From positions 496,001 to 560,000 of the forward strand of contig CP089451.1 in assembly GCA_026636295.1 (NCBI GenBank): DNA of 64,000 nt, given 5' to 3'. Within the stretch, counting starts at the first letter, position 1, and every line of letters starts with the position of its first letter. The notes beneath the pieces were generated by a model. The model worked only from the letters and a program-made list of their open reading frames with translations. It ran no database searches and was not told the DNA's origin. This DNA comes from Medakamo hakoo (Eukaryota > Chlorophyta > Trebouxiophyceae > Coccomyxaceae). Shown piece by piece: positions 11,334 to 23,205 of the stretch. The position numbers were made by a program, and so were the translations under genes.

Positions 11334-11639
11334 GACAGAAAAGGTCTGGCGAGACGCGTTTCATTTTTGAGAGGCGGTGGGCGAGCGTGTGCACTCGCGC
11401 GGCCCGTGTGTGTGCTCCCAGTGGGAGGACATAGGGAAAGCTTGGGGGGGAGAGCGGGGCGCGGGGTTTGGAGGACACCCGGTTTGCACACTGAGGACCT
11501 TCCGGCGCCCTTCTCCCCCCAATTCGCGCGCGGACCGGGGGGCGGACGCGAGTCCCGCATCCGCACCCCACTCCCTGAGCGCACACAACACCCGCCCCCT
11601 CTCATCGCGCGCGCGGGTGTGTGGACCGCGCACTCCAGG
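11334..11639. other. intergenic
   Basis: This stretch separates two plus-strand genes. I see no ORF of interest, repeat or RNA. It should hold the 3' end of the heme oxygenase gene and the promoter of the RING gene. Confidence 0.5.
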
Positions 11640-12730
11640 ATGCCGGACGCGGCGACCGCGACGCTGGCGGAGCCGCTGCTTCCCGCCGACGCCGCGCGCC
11701 TGCCGCCCTCGCCCGCGCGAGACCGGACGGCCGACGCGTCGCCCTCCCCACGCGGGCGGGGTGATGGCGGCGGCGGGGTCGGCAGCGCGGCCGGGGTGGC
11801 CGGTCCCCCGCCGGCCGACGCGGTGAAGGCGGGCTCCGCGCCGGCCGGCGCTGGCGCCGCGCCGCCCGCGCAGGCCGCGGCCGACGACGACGACGACGGC
11901 TCCGGCGGCGCCTTCGACTGCAACGTCTGCTACGACGTGGCCCGGGAGCCCGTGGTCACGCTGTGCGGCCACCTGTACTGCTGGCCGTGCCTGTACCGGT
12001 GAGTGGGACGGAGGAAAACGTGCCGTCCACGTTTTTTTTTTTTGCCGGCCGCGCCCCATCCCTGCTCTCTCTCTCACGTCCGCACCCGCCCCCCTCCGCC
12101 CGTCCTCCCCAATCGACAGGTGGATGCAGGTGCAGAGCCACTGCCGGGCCTGCCCCGTCTGCAAGGCGGGCATCGACGAGGACCGGGTGAGTTTTTGTGC
12201 GTGTGGGAGGTGCGGCAAAGCGCCCCGCCTCCGCCCCGCCCCGCCGTGACTCACACACGCCACGGCCTCACTCTCACGCGCGCACCCGCCTCCCCGTCCA
12301 CCGACAGGTCATCCCCATCTACGGCCGGGGCGGCGACCAGGCCGACCCGCGCAAAGACGGGCCCGCGACCGCGCCCCCCGCGGGCAAGGGCGGCGAGGAC
12401 GCGGCGGCGGCGGCGCCGGCGGCCGAGGCGGCCGGCCCCGTCCCCCGCCGCCCGCCGGGCCAGCACACGCCCGCCGCGCCGGCGGCGCCCGCGGCGCCGC
12501 CCATGCCGCACCTGCAGCCTGGGCTGGGCCTCATTCCGACCCTGTTCGGCCTGGGCCCGGCGGCGGGCGTCGCGGGCGCCGGGTACGTGGGACCCGGGGC
12601 GGGCGGCGCCGGCCCAGGCGGGGGGGCGCCCGGCCTCGACCTCACGCCCGAGCAGCAGCACCAGGCCTTCCTGTCCCGCCTGCTCCTCATGCTGGGCTCG
12701 TTCGTCATCATGTGCCTGCTGCTGTTTTGA
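11640..12730 (+). CDS. RMA/RNF5-type membrane RING E3 ubiquitin ligase
   Basis: Exons 11640-11998, 12120-12186 and 12308-12730 give 282 residues. A disordered N-terminus is followed by a C3HC4 RING split over the first two exons: [20 protein letters not shown], then [10 protein letters not shown], then [11 protein letters not shown]. The RING leads directly into VIPIYGRG, the signature of the RMA1/RNF5/RNF185 family. The last residues ([16 protein letters not shown]) form a tail anchor, which is how these ligases sit in the ER membrane to ubiquitinate misfolded proteins. Both introns interrupt at conserved-looking RING borders. A T-rich stretch follows the first donor. A long (TG)n tract lies 290 bp beyond the stop. 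Confidence 0.88.
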
Positions 12731-13579
<849 letters not shown>

Positions 13580-15749
13580 TCAGTTCTTGATCGACGTGAT
13601 CTTGTCGACGGCGCCCTCCACCTTCGCTTCGACGGTGGACTTGATGCCGTCGGTGACTGTGAGGCAGGAGGGGGGGGGGGAGGGGAGGGGGGGGTGTGGT
13701 GAGATGGTTTGCTTCAGCTCCATCCGTTTTTTTGGGAACACCCGCGCGCGCAGGAACGCACCGTTCTTCAGGCCCATGACCTTGTCCTCCGCCATGTCCT
13801 TCACGGTCATGGTCTTGTTCTGGGGGTGTGCGTGCGTGGAGGGAGGGAGGGAGCGTGCGTGAGCGGGTTGAAAAGTTTTTTTTTTTTTTTCCGGAGGGGT
13901 TGGTTTGCGCGCCAACCCCTTTGATCTCCGCCGTCCCACCCGTCACCGCCGCACCTTCAGGAAGGCCAGCTTGTCCTCCAGCTCGATGCGCAGGTGGTCG
14001 ATCTTGTCGTCGACCATCTTCACAGGCTCCTCGACCTTGGCCTGTTGTTTGGTGGGCGGGCGTGTGTGTGTGTTGGTTGGTGGTCGTCGGGACGAGGAAA
14101 AACAGACAGCTGCGTCCCCCTCTCTCCTTCCATCTCTCTCCGTACCTCGACGGCGTCCTTGACGCCCTCGATCTTCATGTAGGTGGTGTTCAGGATGTCG
14201 ATCAGGCCATCGAACTTAGCATCGACCTGCGTGCGTGCGTGGGTGGGAGGGGAGTAGACGGCGCGTGTGTGTGAGTGGTTTTTTTTTAGACGGCGGTGTG
14301 GTCCCGGCCACCACGCCAAACCTTTTGTACAAAAACTCCACCCGAAAGTCAAACAACGCACGTGCGCCTCAAACTTGGACAGGTTGACGGCCTTCTCCGT
14401 CTTGTTCTTGTACTCCACTGAAGGTTTGAAGGGGTGAGGGTGGGTGGGAGGGCGTGAGAGAGGAAGTGTGTCAGGTTAGGTCGGTCGGGGGGCGGGCTGA
14501 GATGGAGTTTTTTTCACGGGAAACGGAAAGAAACGACGTACAGAGCTTGTCCGCCATGTGAATGGTCTTGTTCAGCTTTTTGGCGGCCAGGTCCTGTCGG
14601 TTTTAGGCGTGGTTGATGGTAAAAGTCAGTGAAAAGTGAAAGGACGCGGGCGGCCTACCACTTTCGGCTCCGTTTTGCTCGCACACCCAAAACGCACCCA
14701 GGCCTCGCCCTTGACCTCGTCGGAGATGTTGGACGCTTTCTCAAGGATGGCCAGCTTGCCGGAGAACTTTTTGGTGTAGGTCTTGTTCTTGCCGCCTTCG
14801 GACGCGCCGATGAGGGCGGAGGACGGGGCGACCAGGGCGGCGACGGCCGCGGCGACGAGGATCTGAGGAACGGGTGCGTGTGTGTGTGTGTTTGATGGCA
14901 GGAGTTGTGGAGGGTGAGGAAAGGAGTTTTTCGGGTGTAGAGCTTGACACTTGCACAGGGCGGGCACGGAGGGGAGGGTGCACTGTGTGTGAGGGCGGGC
15001 GGGCGGCGGCGGGCCGTGGCGTTTTTGCGAGGAAACGGCCGGGGGGCGCGTTTGAAGGCGTCGAGGCCGCGCGACAGCTCCCAGCTAGAAAAACGCCCGC
15101 CCGCGCCCGCACATGGCCGTCATGCGACCCGCCCTTCCAACGTCAGCCCAGCTCTGACTTTCGCCCCGCTCCCTGAGGGGGTGCGGGCCGGCGCAGCGGG
15201 CACCAGAGGGCCAAACGACGCAATGGACGGCCCTACATTTGGACAGGGGCGCGCGCATGCGGCCGCGGAGCCCTCTCGCTCGACCGCACCCGCCGCCGCC
15301 CCGGGTCCGCGCGTGGCCCCGCGACTATTCGACGCTCACACCAAGGTTCTGGCCTCTTCGGCCGCCGGGGTGGCGGCCGCGCAGGTGGAGGCCGAGGCTC
15401 CTTGCGACGGCCGAACACAAAGTTGCTCCATTGTTGAGCGCGCGGATACGACAACATGCAGTGGTAAAACGCGCCGCCTTCCCGGGCGCGGACGGCTGTG
15501 CGCCCGCCTGGTCTCGCATTCCGGGCGCGCTTCACATCTCAAGGAGGCTCGTGCGCGGCAGGAGCGGGGTGTTTGGAGGGCAGGGCGGCGCGTGCGCGAG
15601 CGTGCGCTCTTGCAAACGGGCGCGCCGACAGCCCACCCCTGGGCGCGCGCGATCAAAATTTTCGCCGCCGCCGCCGCCGCCCAAAGCCCGAGCAACACCC
15701 AGGCGCTCGCGCGGCGGATGAAAGCGGATGTCCTCACCTGGCGAACCAT
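13580..15749 (-). CDS. secreted N-glycosylatable helical protein, family copy A
   Basis: Eight exons by splice reading: 15749-15738, 14862-14698, 14593-14542, 14417-14362, 14226-14146, 14041-13955, 13819-13762, 13656-13580, giving 195 residues. The first coding exon is only 12 nt (MVRQ), and the signal peptide continues as ILVAAAVAALVAPSSALIG after an 875-nt intron. The mature part is Lys/Glu/Asp-rich, probably all helix, with six Asn-X-Ser/Thr sites, four of them NKT. Exon 6 (AKVEEPVKMVDDKID, LRIELEDKLAFLK) is nearly identical to that of copy B. It has no Cys and no known domain. Composition contrasts with the Ala/Gly/Pro-rich proteins around it. I do not recognise the family; an extracellular or cell-coat role is inferred from the signal peptide and glycosylation sites. 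Confidence 0.8.
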
Positions 15750-16487
15750 GGCGGTGGGAAGGAGGAGAGTTGGGAGAGAGAGGAACGGCGGGAGGGGCGG
15801 AAGGAAAATGCAGTGTGAAGAGACAGCAACCTTCGCGCTCCATCCAGATTTCAAAAGACCTTTTCTGTGGGGGGCCGGACGCGGACCCCACGCGACACAG
15901 CGCGCGCGGGACGGGACCGCCATCATTACACACGCGCTCGAGCAGCCCGCCGCGCAGGATGCACGCACAAAAAACCCTTCGCGAGGCGCCCCCGGCTCCC
16001 CTCCCCCCTGGCCTTTCCTTTTTAATCAGTTTTTCACGCACACACACTCTCTCTCCCTAAAATAAGGGGTGGGACAGGGCGGAAAAAGCAGGGAGGGCGC
16101 CGGCTGTTTGAAAGGGGGGCGGGAGGGACAGGAGGGGAGCGGGTCCAGGCGGCAGCCTTCGCCGCTCCGCCCCCTCCATCCCGCCCCGCTTGAGCTCTCA
16201 GCCCCCGTCCCCTGCCTCACTCCCACCCCACCCGCGCCCACCCCCTTGGTTTTTGGATGGTTGGGTCCCCCTAACATTTTTTTAGCCACGGTGCCGTTAT
16301 TGCGCCATCCTCCGCGAGGGGGGGAACACGGCTTGGTGTCGCCATTTCTGATGCACTTCGGGAAAGGTGTTGGGCAGTCGCTAAAGAGAGGTTTTATTTT
16401 TTGGTCGGGGTGTCGCTTCATTCGGAACATTCACGCGTAGGCAAAAAACAAAAAAAAACGAACACGGACGCCGCGTGCGCGCGTCGC
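15750..16487. other. spacer between tandem copies A and B
   Basis: It should contain the promoter of copy A (minus strand) and the 3' end of copy B. No gene is visible. A short AT-richer island with a CT run occurs at about 16043-16066. A TATA-like element for copy A could lie there, but I cannot place it firmly. Confidence 0.5.
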
Positions 16488-18378
16488 TTAGTTCATCTTT
16501 TCGTCGGCCGGCAGCTTGAACTTGATGTCCATGAACTTGTCGGCCTCAGCCTTCAGGCCGGCGGTCTTGTTCTGCGTCGGTGTTTTTCATGGTGGAAGGC
16601 GGATGGGAGAGGGTGTGAGTGAGGGTCGCTGAGGGCAGTGCGACGGCGGCGCCGCGGCCGCGCTGGGCAGGCAGAGCCCGCGCGTGCGGTGGCGACAGCG
16701 GGTGGGCTGGGCTGTGGACCGCGGGCGGGCGCGGAGGGAGGGCGAGCGCACCGCCTTCCAACCACCCATCCCACGGCCTCCCCCGCCTGCTCCGCCCGCC
16801 CGCCCGTCCCGCACGCACCTTCAGGGCGGCCAGCTTGGCCTCCAGCTCGATGCGCAGGGTGTCGATCTTGTCGTCGACCATCTTCACAGGCTCTTCGACC
16901 TTGGCCTGTGTGCGTGTGGAAGCGGGGGAAGGGGTGAGCGATGCCATGGGAGGGGGTGGGAGAGAGAGTTCCGCTCGCACCAAAAAACCTTCCTCTCCCC
17001 GCCCCCACCCAACGGTGTAGCCCCGCCGCGCCGCCTCCGCTTTCACACCACCCGCCCGTCCGCACCTCGACGCCGTCCTTGACGTCGGCCACCTTGGCGT
17101 AGGTGACGTTGAGCAGGTCGACGATCGAGTCGATCTTCGCGTCGACGGCCTGTTTTTTTTTTGGAAGGAAAAAATGGATGAGTTTTCCCGGCGTGTCCAG
17201 CATGCATGGCGCGCGGCGAGGCGCCGCAACCCCCGCGCGCTGCGCACCTTCTCGTATTTGGTGAAGTTCAGCTTGGCCTTGGTCAGGTTCTGCGTGAGTG
17301 GTGGGGGGCGAGGGAGAGGGGCGTGTGAGAGACGTGGGATGGATGGGGTGGGTGGGCGCGGCACCGACTGTCTGCGTCCGCGGGCGGTCCGCACTCCCAC
17401 CCACCCACCCCCGCGGACTGACTCGCCTTCTCCTCGCCAATGACTTTGTCAGCCATCGCGATGGTCTTGTTCAGCTTGGTCGCGGCCAGAGTCTGTGTGT
17501 GTGTGTGTAAGCGGTGTGCGTGGGCGGGGTGAGAGAGGAGGATTGGATGGTGTCGAAAAAACGCCCTCCCCCCGTCCCCGAAAAAAAAAAAAAACGCACC
17601 CACGCCTCGTCCTTGATGGCCTCCGTCTTGTTCTCCACCCTTTCCAGGATGGCCAGCTTGGGCGCGTACTTGGCCTTCAGGCCGGTGACGTTCTTGGAGT
17701 GGGACGCCTCCGAGATGGCGGCGGCCGGGGCCAGCAGGGCGGCAGCAGCCGCGGCGATCAGAGCCTGTGTGTGTGGAGGGGTGGGGGCGCGCGAGTGTGT
17801 TGAGGGCCTCGCGCGTGCTTCATCGCGCGCGCACGCCCTGGCGCGCAGGGACGCGGCGGGGGAGTGCGGTGTGTGTGCGCCACGCACAGACGCCGCGCGG
17901 GGCGCCCGCCCGGCCCCTCCGCCCAGAGCGTGCAACATTTAAGACCGCAGGGCAGCCACATCCCGCGGGAAGCGGGGGGGGAAGGGCCGGGCGGCGGCCG
18001 TGCGGTGCACCTGGCGGTGCGCGCGAAATCGAATTGCCTGCCGCGCGACGGCCCTGCTTCCCGCTCGCGGCCGGCCCCAGCCGGCGGCCAACACCCCCTC
18101 CTCCCGGCGCGGACGGCGAGCGCGCGACTCTGTTCACCCATGGGAGGGAGACCGCGCCCGCGGACGGGGGGCCAGGCGCCCTTCTTCGCAGCTGCGCGAG
18201 TGAGCTGTTGTCTCGCTTCGGCGCGCGCCTATCGAAAAAAGCGAGCGCCGCCGCACGCGCCGCGCCCACTCCCACTCCCACGCCCCCCCCCCCCCCCCCC
18301 CACACCCCGCCCGGCGGGTAGGTGCAGGCCCGGTCGAGGCGCTGAGCGCAGGAAAAAAAAACGTACCAGGCGAACCAT
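16488..18378 (-). CDS. secreted N-glycosylatable helical protein, family copy B
   Basis: Seven exons: 18378-18367, 17764-17600, 17492-17427, 17289-17248, 17149-17066, 16905-16819, 16571-16488, giving 179 residues. It is a tandem duplicate of copy A: a 12-nt first exon (MVRL), a second exon of exactly 165 nt, exon 6 of 87 nt in both, and the same boundaries at KDEAW, DGVE and ALK. The signal peptide is ALIAAAAAALLAPAAAIS. There are seven Asn-X-Ser/Thr sites (NVT, NKT, NKT, NLT, NFT, NVT, NKT). The intron after exon 3 appears to use a GC donor (AAG|GCGAGT). Its tail (FKLPADEKMN) differs from that of copy A. Intron 1 holds a 19-C run at 18283-18301. Function unknown. Confidence 0.8.
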
Positions 18379-18800
18379 GGTGGACGTGGAGGGTGGAAAG
18401 GAGAGTGTTGGTGGCAGGGGGGAGCGCGGAATGCTTGAATGAGCGGCGGGGGAGCGCCGCGGCGGTGGCGCGTGGCTGCCTGGTTTACACCGCCGCCCCC
18501 CCCCCTCCCGCTCCGCTCCGACGGCCGGCGACCGCGGAGCTTTCTCTCCCACAGGCGCGCGCGCACAGGCAGCGCTAAACCTCCCGCGCCACAGGCTCGG
18601 GGGGACTGTGCCGCCCGCGCACCGGACTTTTTGTTTAAAATATAAAGGACGGGGTGGGTGGGTGGGGTGGGTGGGGTGCAGAGCTCAGGCACACACACAC
18701 ACAGGCGGCGCCCGCCCGCCCGCCCGCCCTTACTTAGAACACGGTGGTGTGTCAACCCCCTCAACGATGAAAATGGGCGGGGAATGTCCCCCCCCAACTC
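18379..18800. other. spacer between copy B and gene C, candidate TATA element
   Basis: No gene is seen. An AT island at 18634-18648 reads as TATATTTTAAA-like on the minus strand, about 260 bp upstream of the copy B start, and could be its core promoter. A GTGGG-repeat patch and a short CA run lie beside it. Confidence 0.35.
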
Positions 18801-20109
18801 TCACAGCTTGGGCAGCTTGGCCGTGAAGGCCTTCCAGGCGGAGGCCGCGCCGTTGGCCGCGTCCGCCGCCACCTTGGGCAGGGGCGCCGGCGGTTCGGGC
18901 GAGGCCAGGACCTGCTTGGTCGGCAGCGGCTTGGCCGCTTTCTTGGCGGCCAGCGCGGCGGGCTGCTTGGGCGGCGACTTGACGGCGGTCTTGGCGGCGG
19001 CGGACACCTTGGACGCACCGTCGGCGTGCGCGGCGGCGGCCTTGGACGTGATGGCCGCCTTCTTGCCGGCCACGGCGGCCTTGGCCTCCCCGGCCTTGGC
19101 CGTGACGGCGGCCTTGGCGGCCGACGCCTCGTGCGTCGCGCCGGACGCGACGGCGGCCTTCTTGGCCGCCGCCATCACCTTCTGCTGGACGGCCTTCTGC
19201 GGGTGGGCCGCGTCCGCGGGCTTGGCGGCGCCGGCGACGACCTTGCGGTTGTTGGCGGACGGCGCGGCCTTGGCCTTGGCCGGCGACGCCTTGACCGCCG
19301 GCTTGGGCGCGGACTTGATGACGGCGTGCGCGGGCGCGGCGGGCTTGGCCTCGGCCGGCGGCGCGTGGTGGGGGGCCGAAATCTTGGCGGCGTGGGCCGC
19401 GGGCGCGACGGCCTTGGCGGCGGGCGCCTTGGTGGACGTGACGGTCGCGGCGTCCGCGGACGTCAGGGCCAGGGCGGCGACGACGGCGAGGAGGAACTGT
19501 CGGGGAGGGAGGGAGGAGGGAGGGGGGGGGGGGGTCGTTCAGTGGCGGCCGAGACAGGGAGCGAGAAGGAGCGTGCGCGCGCGCGTGCGCGCTCGCGCGC
19601 GCGCCTCTGCCGCCCGCCCTTTCACGGCCGCGAACGCGCTGACCGCAGTCTCTTGCCACCCACAGCAAGCATGTCTGAGTGTGTAAGCTCCACGCTTGAA
19701 AAGACTGGGCTGTAAACGGCCGCTGTTCCGGGCGCGCGCGCCGTCTGTTTTCAAAAGTCGCCTGTCGCCACCTAATGCGCGCGCCGCTGCGTCGGAAAAC
19801 AAACGACGACGCCCCGGGCGCGCGCCACGAGTCCCGGGCTCGCGTCCGTGCCCGCAAGGCGGCCTACCACCTATGGCAAAGCCATGACTGCAGGCTCGTC
19901 GCGGTCGAGCGGGTGCAGGGGGCCCAGGGCGCACGCGGCCGGTGTGCGCACGCGCGCCGTTGTGCGACAGTTGCGTTTGCCAATGTTCTTTCTTTTTCGA
20001 AAAAAAGGAGCGCGCGCGCGCGCGCACGACGGAGGGGGTTGCCGAGCCCGGCGGCGGCGGCGTGTGGCTGTCCTGCTCAAGTGCGCGTCCTCACCTGGCG
20101 GGGAGCCAT
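18801..20109 (-). CDS. secreted Ala/Lys/Pro-rich protein (gene C)
   Basis: Two exons, 20109-20095 and 19496-18801, give 236 residues. The first coding exon is just 15 nt (MAPRQ); the signal peptide continues in exon 2 as FLLAVVAALALTSADA. The mature protein is Ala/Lys/Pro-rich with repeated KAAV, KAAA and KPA units, resembling the histone H1 tail or basic wall proteins, and it has a weakly amphipathic end (SAWKAFTAKLPKL). It shares with copies A and B the tiny first exon, a long first intron (598 nt) and the strand. The exon-1 junction sequence CGCCAGGTGAGGAC is identical to that of copy A. The body is not alignable to them. It may belong to the same secreted set rather than the same family. 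Confidence 0.7.
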
Positions 20110-20227
20110 GGCAGTTGTCGTGGAAAAAAAGGGGGAAGGGTGGTGGAAAGGGTGTGGGTTCAGGGTTGGACAGAGTGAAGGCCTCGCCGCCAAAAAAAAA
20201 GATGTCTACCTTGCCTCTAAAAAACGT

Positions 20228-22354
20228 TCACGGCGCCGGCCCGCCATCCCCACCGGCGTGGCCCGCTCCGTACGCGCCCTCGTCCGCCGGGCACCACCCA
20301 GCCAACACAGAGTCCGTCAGCCACCGCCCCGCCAGCTGCGCCACCCCGTCCGTCACTTCCGTCAGCTCCTCCGCGGTCGCCCACTCCAGCGGGCCGTGCG
20401 CGGCGTGCCACCCGGACGCCAGCAGCAGGGTGGGCAGGCCGGCCACGCTGAAAGGCACGGCGTCCGTGATGTGCCTGGTGGGAGTGGAGACGGGCGGCGG
20501 GGGTGGCCGGCCGTCGGCGCCCACCGCCCCGCGGAGCGCCGCGCGCGCCAGGCGGGCCGGCCCCGCGTCCCGCCCCATCAAGTCCCAGGACGACGCCCAG
20601 ATGGGCGGGGCGGCGAGCGGCGCCGCGGCCGCACTCAAGCACGGCGGTTTAGGGCGGGCGCCCGACCGGGCGGCGGCCGCCCGGGCGCGGGCGTCGTAGC
20701 CTGCGAGCACGCCGGCGACCAGGCGCTGGATGCCTGCCGCGGCCGCGGCCTCTGCGTCGGCGTCCAGCGTGCCCACGCGCAGCGTCACGACGGCCGTCGA
20801 CGCGGTGCGCGCGCCGGAGGGCGGAGGGCGCGGACGCAGGGCGTTCGCGTCCACGGGCGCCGCGGCCTCGGCCGGCGTCGGCGACGGCGGCCAGTCGTCG
20901 TCCTCTTTGTCGGGGTCGTCGCCGCAGCCGTCGCTCCGCCCACCTCCGCCGCCGCCACCCACCATCGCGCGCGGCTCGCCGACCGACACGTCCAGGACCG
21001 TCACGACCGGTGCCCTGCTGCCCGGGTCCGCGACCTCGATGCCCAGGTCCGGGTCGTCCGCCAGGGCCGCCACAAACCGCGCCGCCGCCAAGCGCGGGTC
21101 GCAGTGGGCCAGGCGCAGCAGGCCAGGGTAGTCGTCCCCGGGGAAGCCCGGGCCCTGCGCCGGCTGCACGGTCGGCGCGTCGAAGCGCACCGCCCACGCC
21201 CGGACGGTCGGGCTCTCGTACCGGACGTCGCCCGGGACCTCGGCGTCCAAAAAGAAGGCGGCGCCCAGGGCCAGACCCCCGCCGTCCGTCAAGTCGTCCG
21301 CGTCCAGCAAAAACTGGGACGACGCGGTCTCGCCGCCGGGCGTGAACACAACGCGGAGCGGGCCGGTGGGCGGGTAGGAGGACAGGGCCAGGGGCAGCGA
21401 CCCCGGGTCGGACGACCACAGGCGCGGCGGGCGGCGCTGGCGGGCGCTGCCGCCCTTGGCCCACCGCTGTCGCTGCCAGGCAGGCGCGGCCGCTGCGCGC
21501 GCGGCCGCCCGTGCCAGCGCCCACCGCCGGACGAGGGCCAGGATAGAGACGACGCCGCCGAGGCCGTCCGCGCCCAGGGGGGCGCCGCCCGACCCCACGA
21601 TCAGCGTGCGGTTGACGGCGGAAGCCGCGCGGGGCGTCGTCTCGGCAGAGAGGGAAATGCCGGCCACGGGCGCGTCGGGAAAGGGGACGGGCGCGCCGTC
21701 CCAGGCCTCAAACACGCGCGGCCGCACAGGCGTGGATGGGGCGGCGGCCACGGCTGCCGCGCCGGCCACCATACTAGACCCATCATACGTCGGAATCTTG
21801 GCCGCCGGGTGACTGCAAGCCTGGTCCAAGTGTGCCATGAGGGCGATGGCGGGCGCGCGGGACGGCGCGCCGCAAAACGTCGAGGCAGAGGCGGGGGGGC
21901 CGTCAGAGAAGGCCGCACGAATCCACGTGCCCGGGTACGCGGACGCGGGCAGCGTCGCCACGACCGCCATGCCGGCCCGCCCATTGCTCAGGCCCGCGTC
22001 GGCCAGGCCGAAGCCCTTGAGTTCCTCGACCAGTTCCACCGCGAGCCGGACGGCGTCGACCGGGAGGGGTGCCACGCCGTCGTCCGGGTCGTCCGTCAGA
22101 TCCACGGTCCGCCCGGAGCAGGTGTGCAGGGACGCCAGCCGGGCCAAAGTGCGAGCAGTGTACGCCGCTTCGTCTTCGTAGGGCGTCACGCCGGGCGGGA
22201 GGAAGGTGAAGGGCGCAGACGGTTGTTGGAGGGGGGCGGAGAGGAGGAGGAGGACGGCCAAGGTTGAAATGAAAACGCATGCTGCGACCGCGCTTGCCGC
22301 CGCAAGGCCCGCCACGGCGGGACGGTGGCGCCGTGCCACGCCCTCCACGCCCAT
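20228..22354 (-). CDS. membrane-anchored M20/PepT-like peptidase homologue, active site altered
   Basis: A single exon of 708 residues. One transmembrane helix lies at about residues 15-42 (AVAACVFISTLAVLLLLSA). The body follows tripeptide aminopeptidase PepT: LMAHLDQA matches the metal-binding HMDTAP, LGADGLGGVVSILAL matches LGADDKAG, VVFTPGGET matches FTPDEE, and RHITDAVPFSVAGLP ... HAAHGPLEW matches the C-terminal GGTDG and HG block with the last zinc His. The catalytic Glu of FTPDEE is Gly here while the second Glu remains, so peptidase activity is doubtful. A Gly/Asp-rich loop and a Pro-rich loop interrupt the domain. Topology suggests a lumenal or extracellular C-terminus. It lies 118 bp beyond the start of gene C on the same strand. 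Confidence 0.65.
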   Translation of the reverse strand: MGVEGVARRHRPAVAGLAAASAVAACVFISTLAVLLLLSAPLQQPSAPFTFLPPGVTPYEDEAAYTARTLARLASLHTCSGRTVDLTDDPDDGVAPLPVDAVRLAVELVEELKGFGLADAGLSNGRAGMAVVATLPASAYPGTWIRAAFSDGPPASASTFCGAPSRAPAIALMAHLDQACSHPAAKIPTYDGSSMVAGAAAVAAAPSTPVRPRVFEAWDGAPVPFPDAPVAGISLSAETTPRAASAVNRTLIVGSGGAPLGADGLGGVVSILALVRRWALARAAARAAAAPAWQRQRWAKGGSARQRRPPRLWSSDPGSLPLALSSYPPTGPLRVVFTPGGETASSQFLLDADDLTDGGGLALGAAFFLDAEVPGDVRYESPTVRAWAVRFDAPTVQPAQGPGFPGDDYPGLLRLAHCDPRLAAARFVAALADDPDLGIEVADPGSRAPVVTVLDVSVGEPRAMVGGGGGGGRSDGCGDDPDKEDDDWPPSPTPAEAAAPVDANALRPRPPPSGARTASTAVVTLRVGTLDADAEAAAAAGIQRLVAGVLAGYDARARAAAARSGARPKPPCLSAAAAPLAAPPIWASSWDLMGRDAGPARLARAALRGAVGADGRPPPPPVSTPTRHITDAVPFSVAGLPTLLLASGWHAAHGPLEWATAEELTEVTDGVAQLAGRWLTDSVLAGWCPADEGAYGAGHAGGDGGPAP

Positions 22355-23205
22355 TTCTGGACGATCTCAAGGGTCTGGAGCCCTCGTCCGTGTGGGTGGG
22401 AGGCCGTGCCGAGAGTCGGGAAAAGGCGGTCGGCGCGAGCGATTAGAAAAGACAGGCGGCGACCTCGCGCGCGCGCGCGGCGCGAGTTTGCGGAGAGTCG
22501 CGGGTCTGAACCCCTTGGAGAGAGCGTGCTCTCTCCATGTTTTTCGATGCATCACCGGTTTGCTCACAAATAAAAGAGGCAAGGCAGCCCCACCCTCCGC
22601 ACACACGCACTCCACGTTTCTCCGTTTCAAAAAGCGTTCAAAATTCGTGTTTTCGGGGGGGTGGGGTTGAGGGGGAACAGCGGGGTGCGAGGGACAGGGG
22701 CCGAAGGGGGGCGCACTCGGGACCGCAATGGCGATCGCCGGTGCGGCCGCCCACCCCGTCACGCCGCTGAAGGTGTTGTCGCACCAGCGCGCTCGCGCGT
22801 GCGAAAAAAAAAGAAGCAGCGGGGAGTTTTTGTCCGAGAGCGGAGCGGCGGTTGGAGTTTCCATCATCCAACCTGCCGCTCGCACATCGACGAAGGAAAA
22901 AACGGCGCGCGCGCAGGGAAGGAGTGCGCACGCTAAACACGCAATGAGGAGGGCGCAGCGCGCAACACGTCTGCGCGCACACACCCTAAAGGTACAAAAA
23001 GCTGCTGCGTATTTTCAAAGGAAAGAAGGGGGGGTAGTGCAAAAGGAGGGAAAAACAGGGGAGGGCCTTTCTTCGGGACGTAAACAAGGAATTCTCAAGG
23101 AGCGCAGACGCCGCGGCCTGTCGAGTGCCACACCACACCCCCCGGCGCACAAGCCAGGGCTGCGGGGAGGGGACAGGGCGAACAGGGGGGGAGACCTCCA
23201 TTCAC
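22355..23205. other. intergenic
   Basis: This 851-bp gap lies between two minus-strand genes and should be the promoter of the PepT-like gene. It is A- and G-rich in places, with several short A-runs. No convincing ORF, repeat or RNA gene was seen on either strand. Confidence 0.5.

Noticed and set aside
19871-19883. ATGGC-AAA-GCCAT palindrome in intron 1 of gene C
   Set aside because: Short arms; expected by chance in a window this long.
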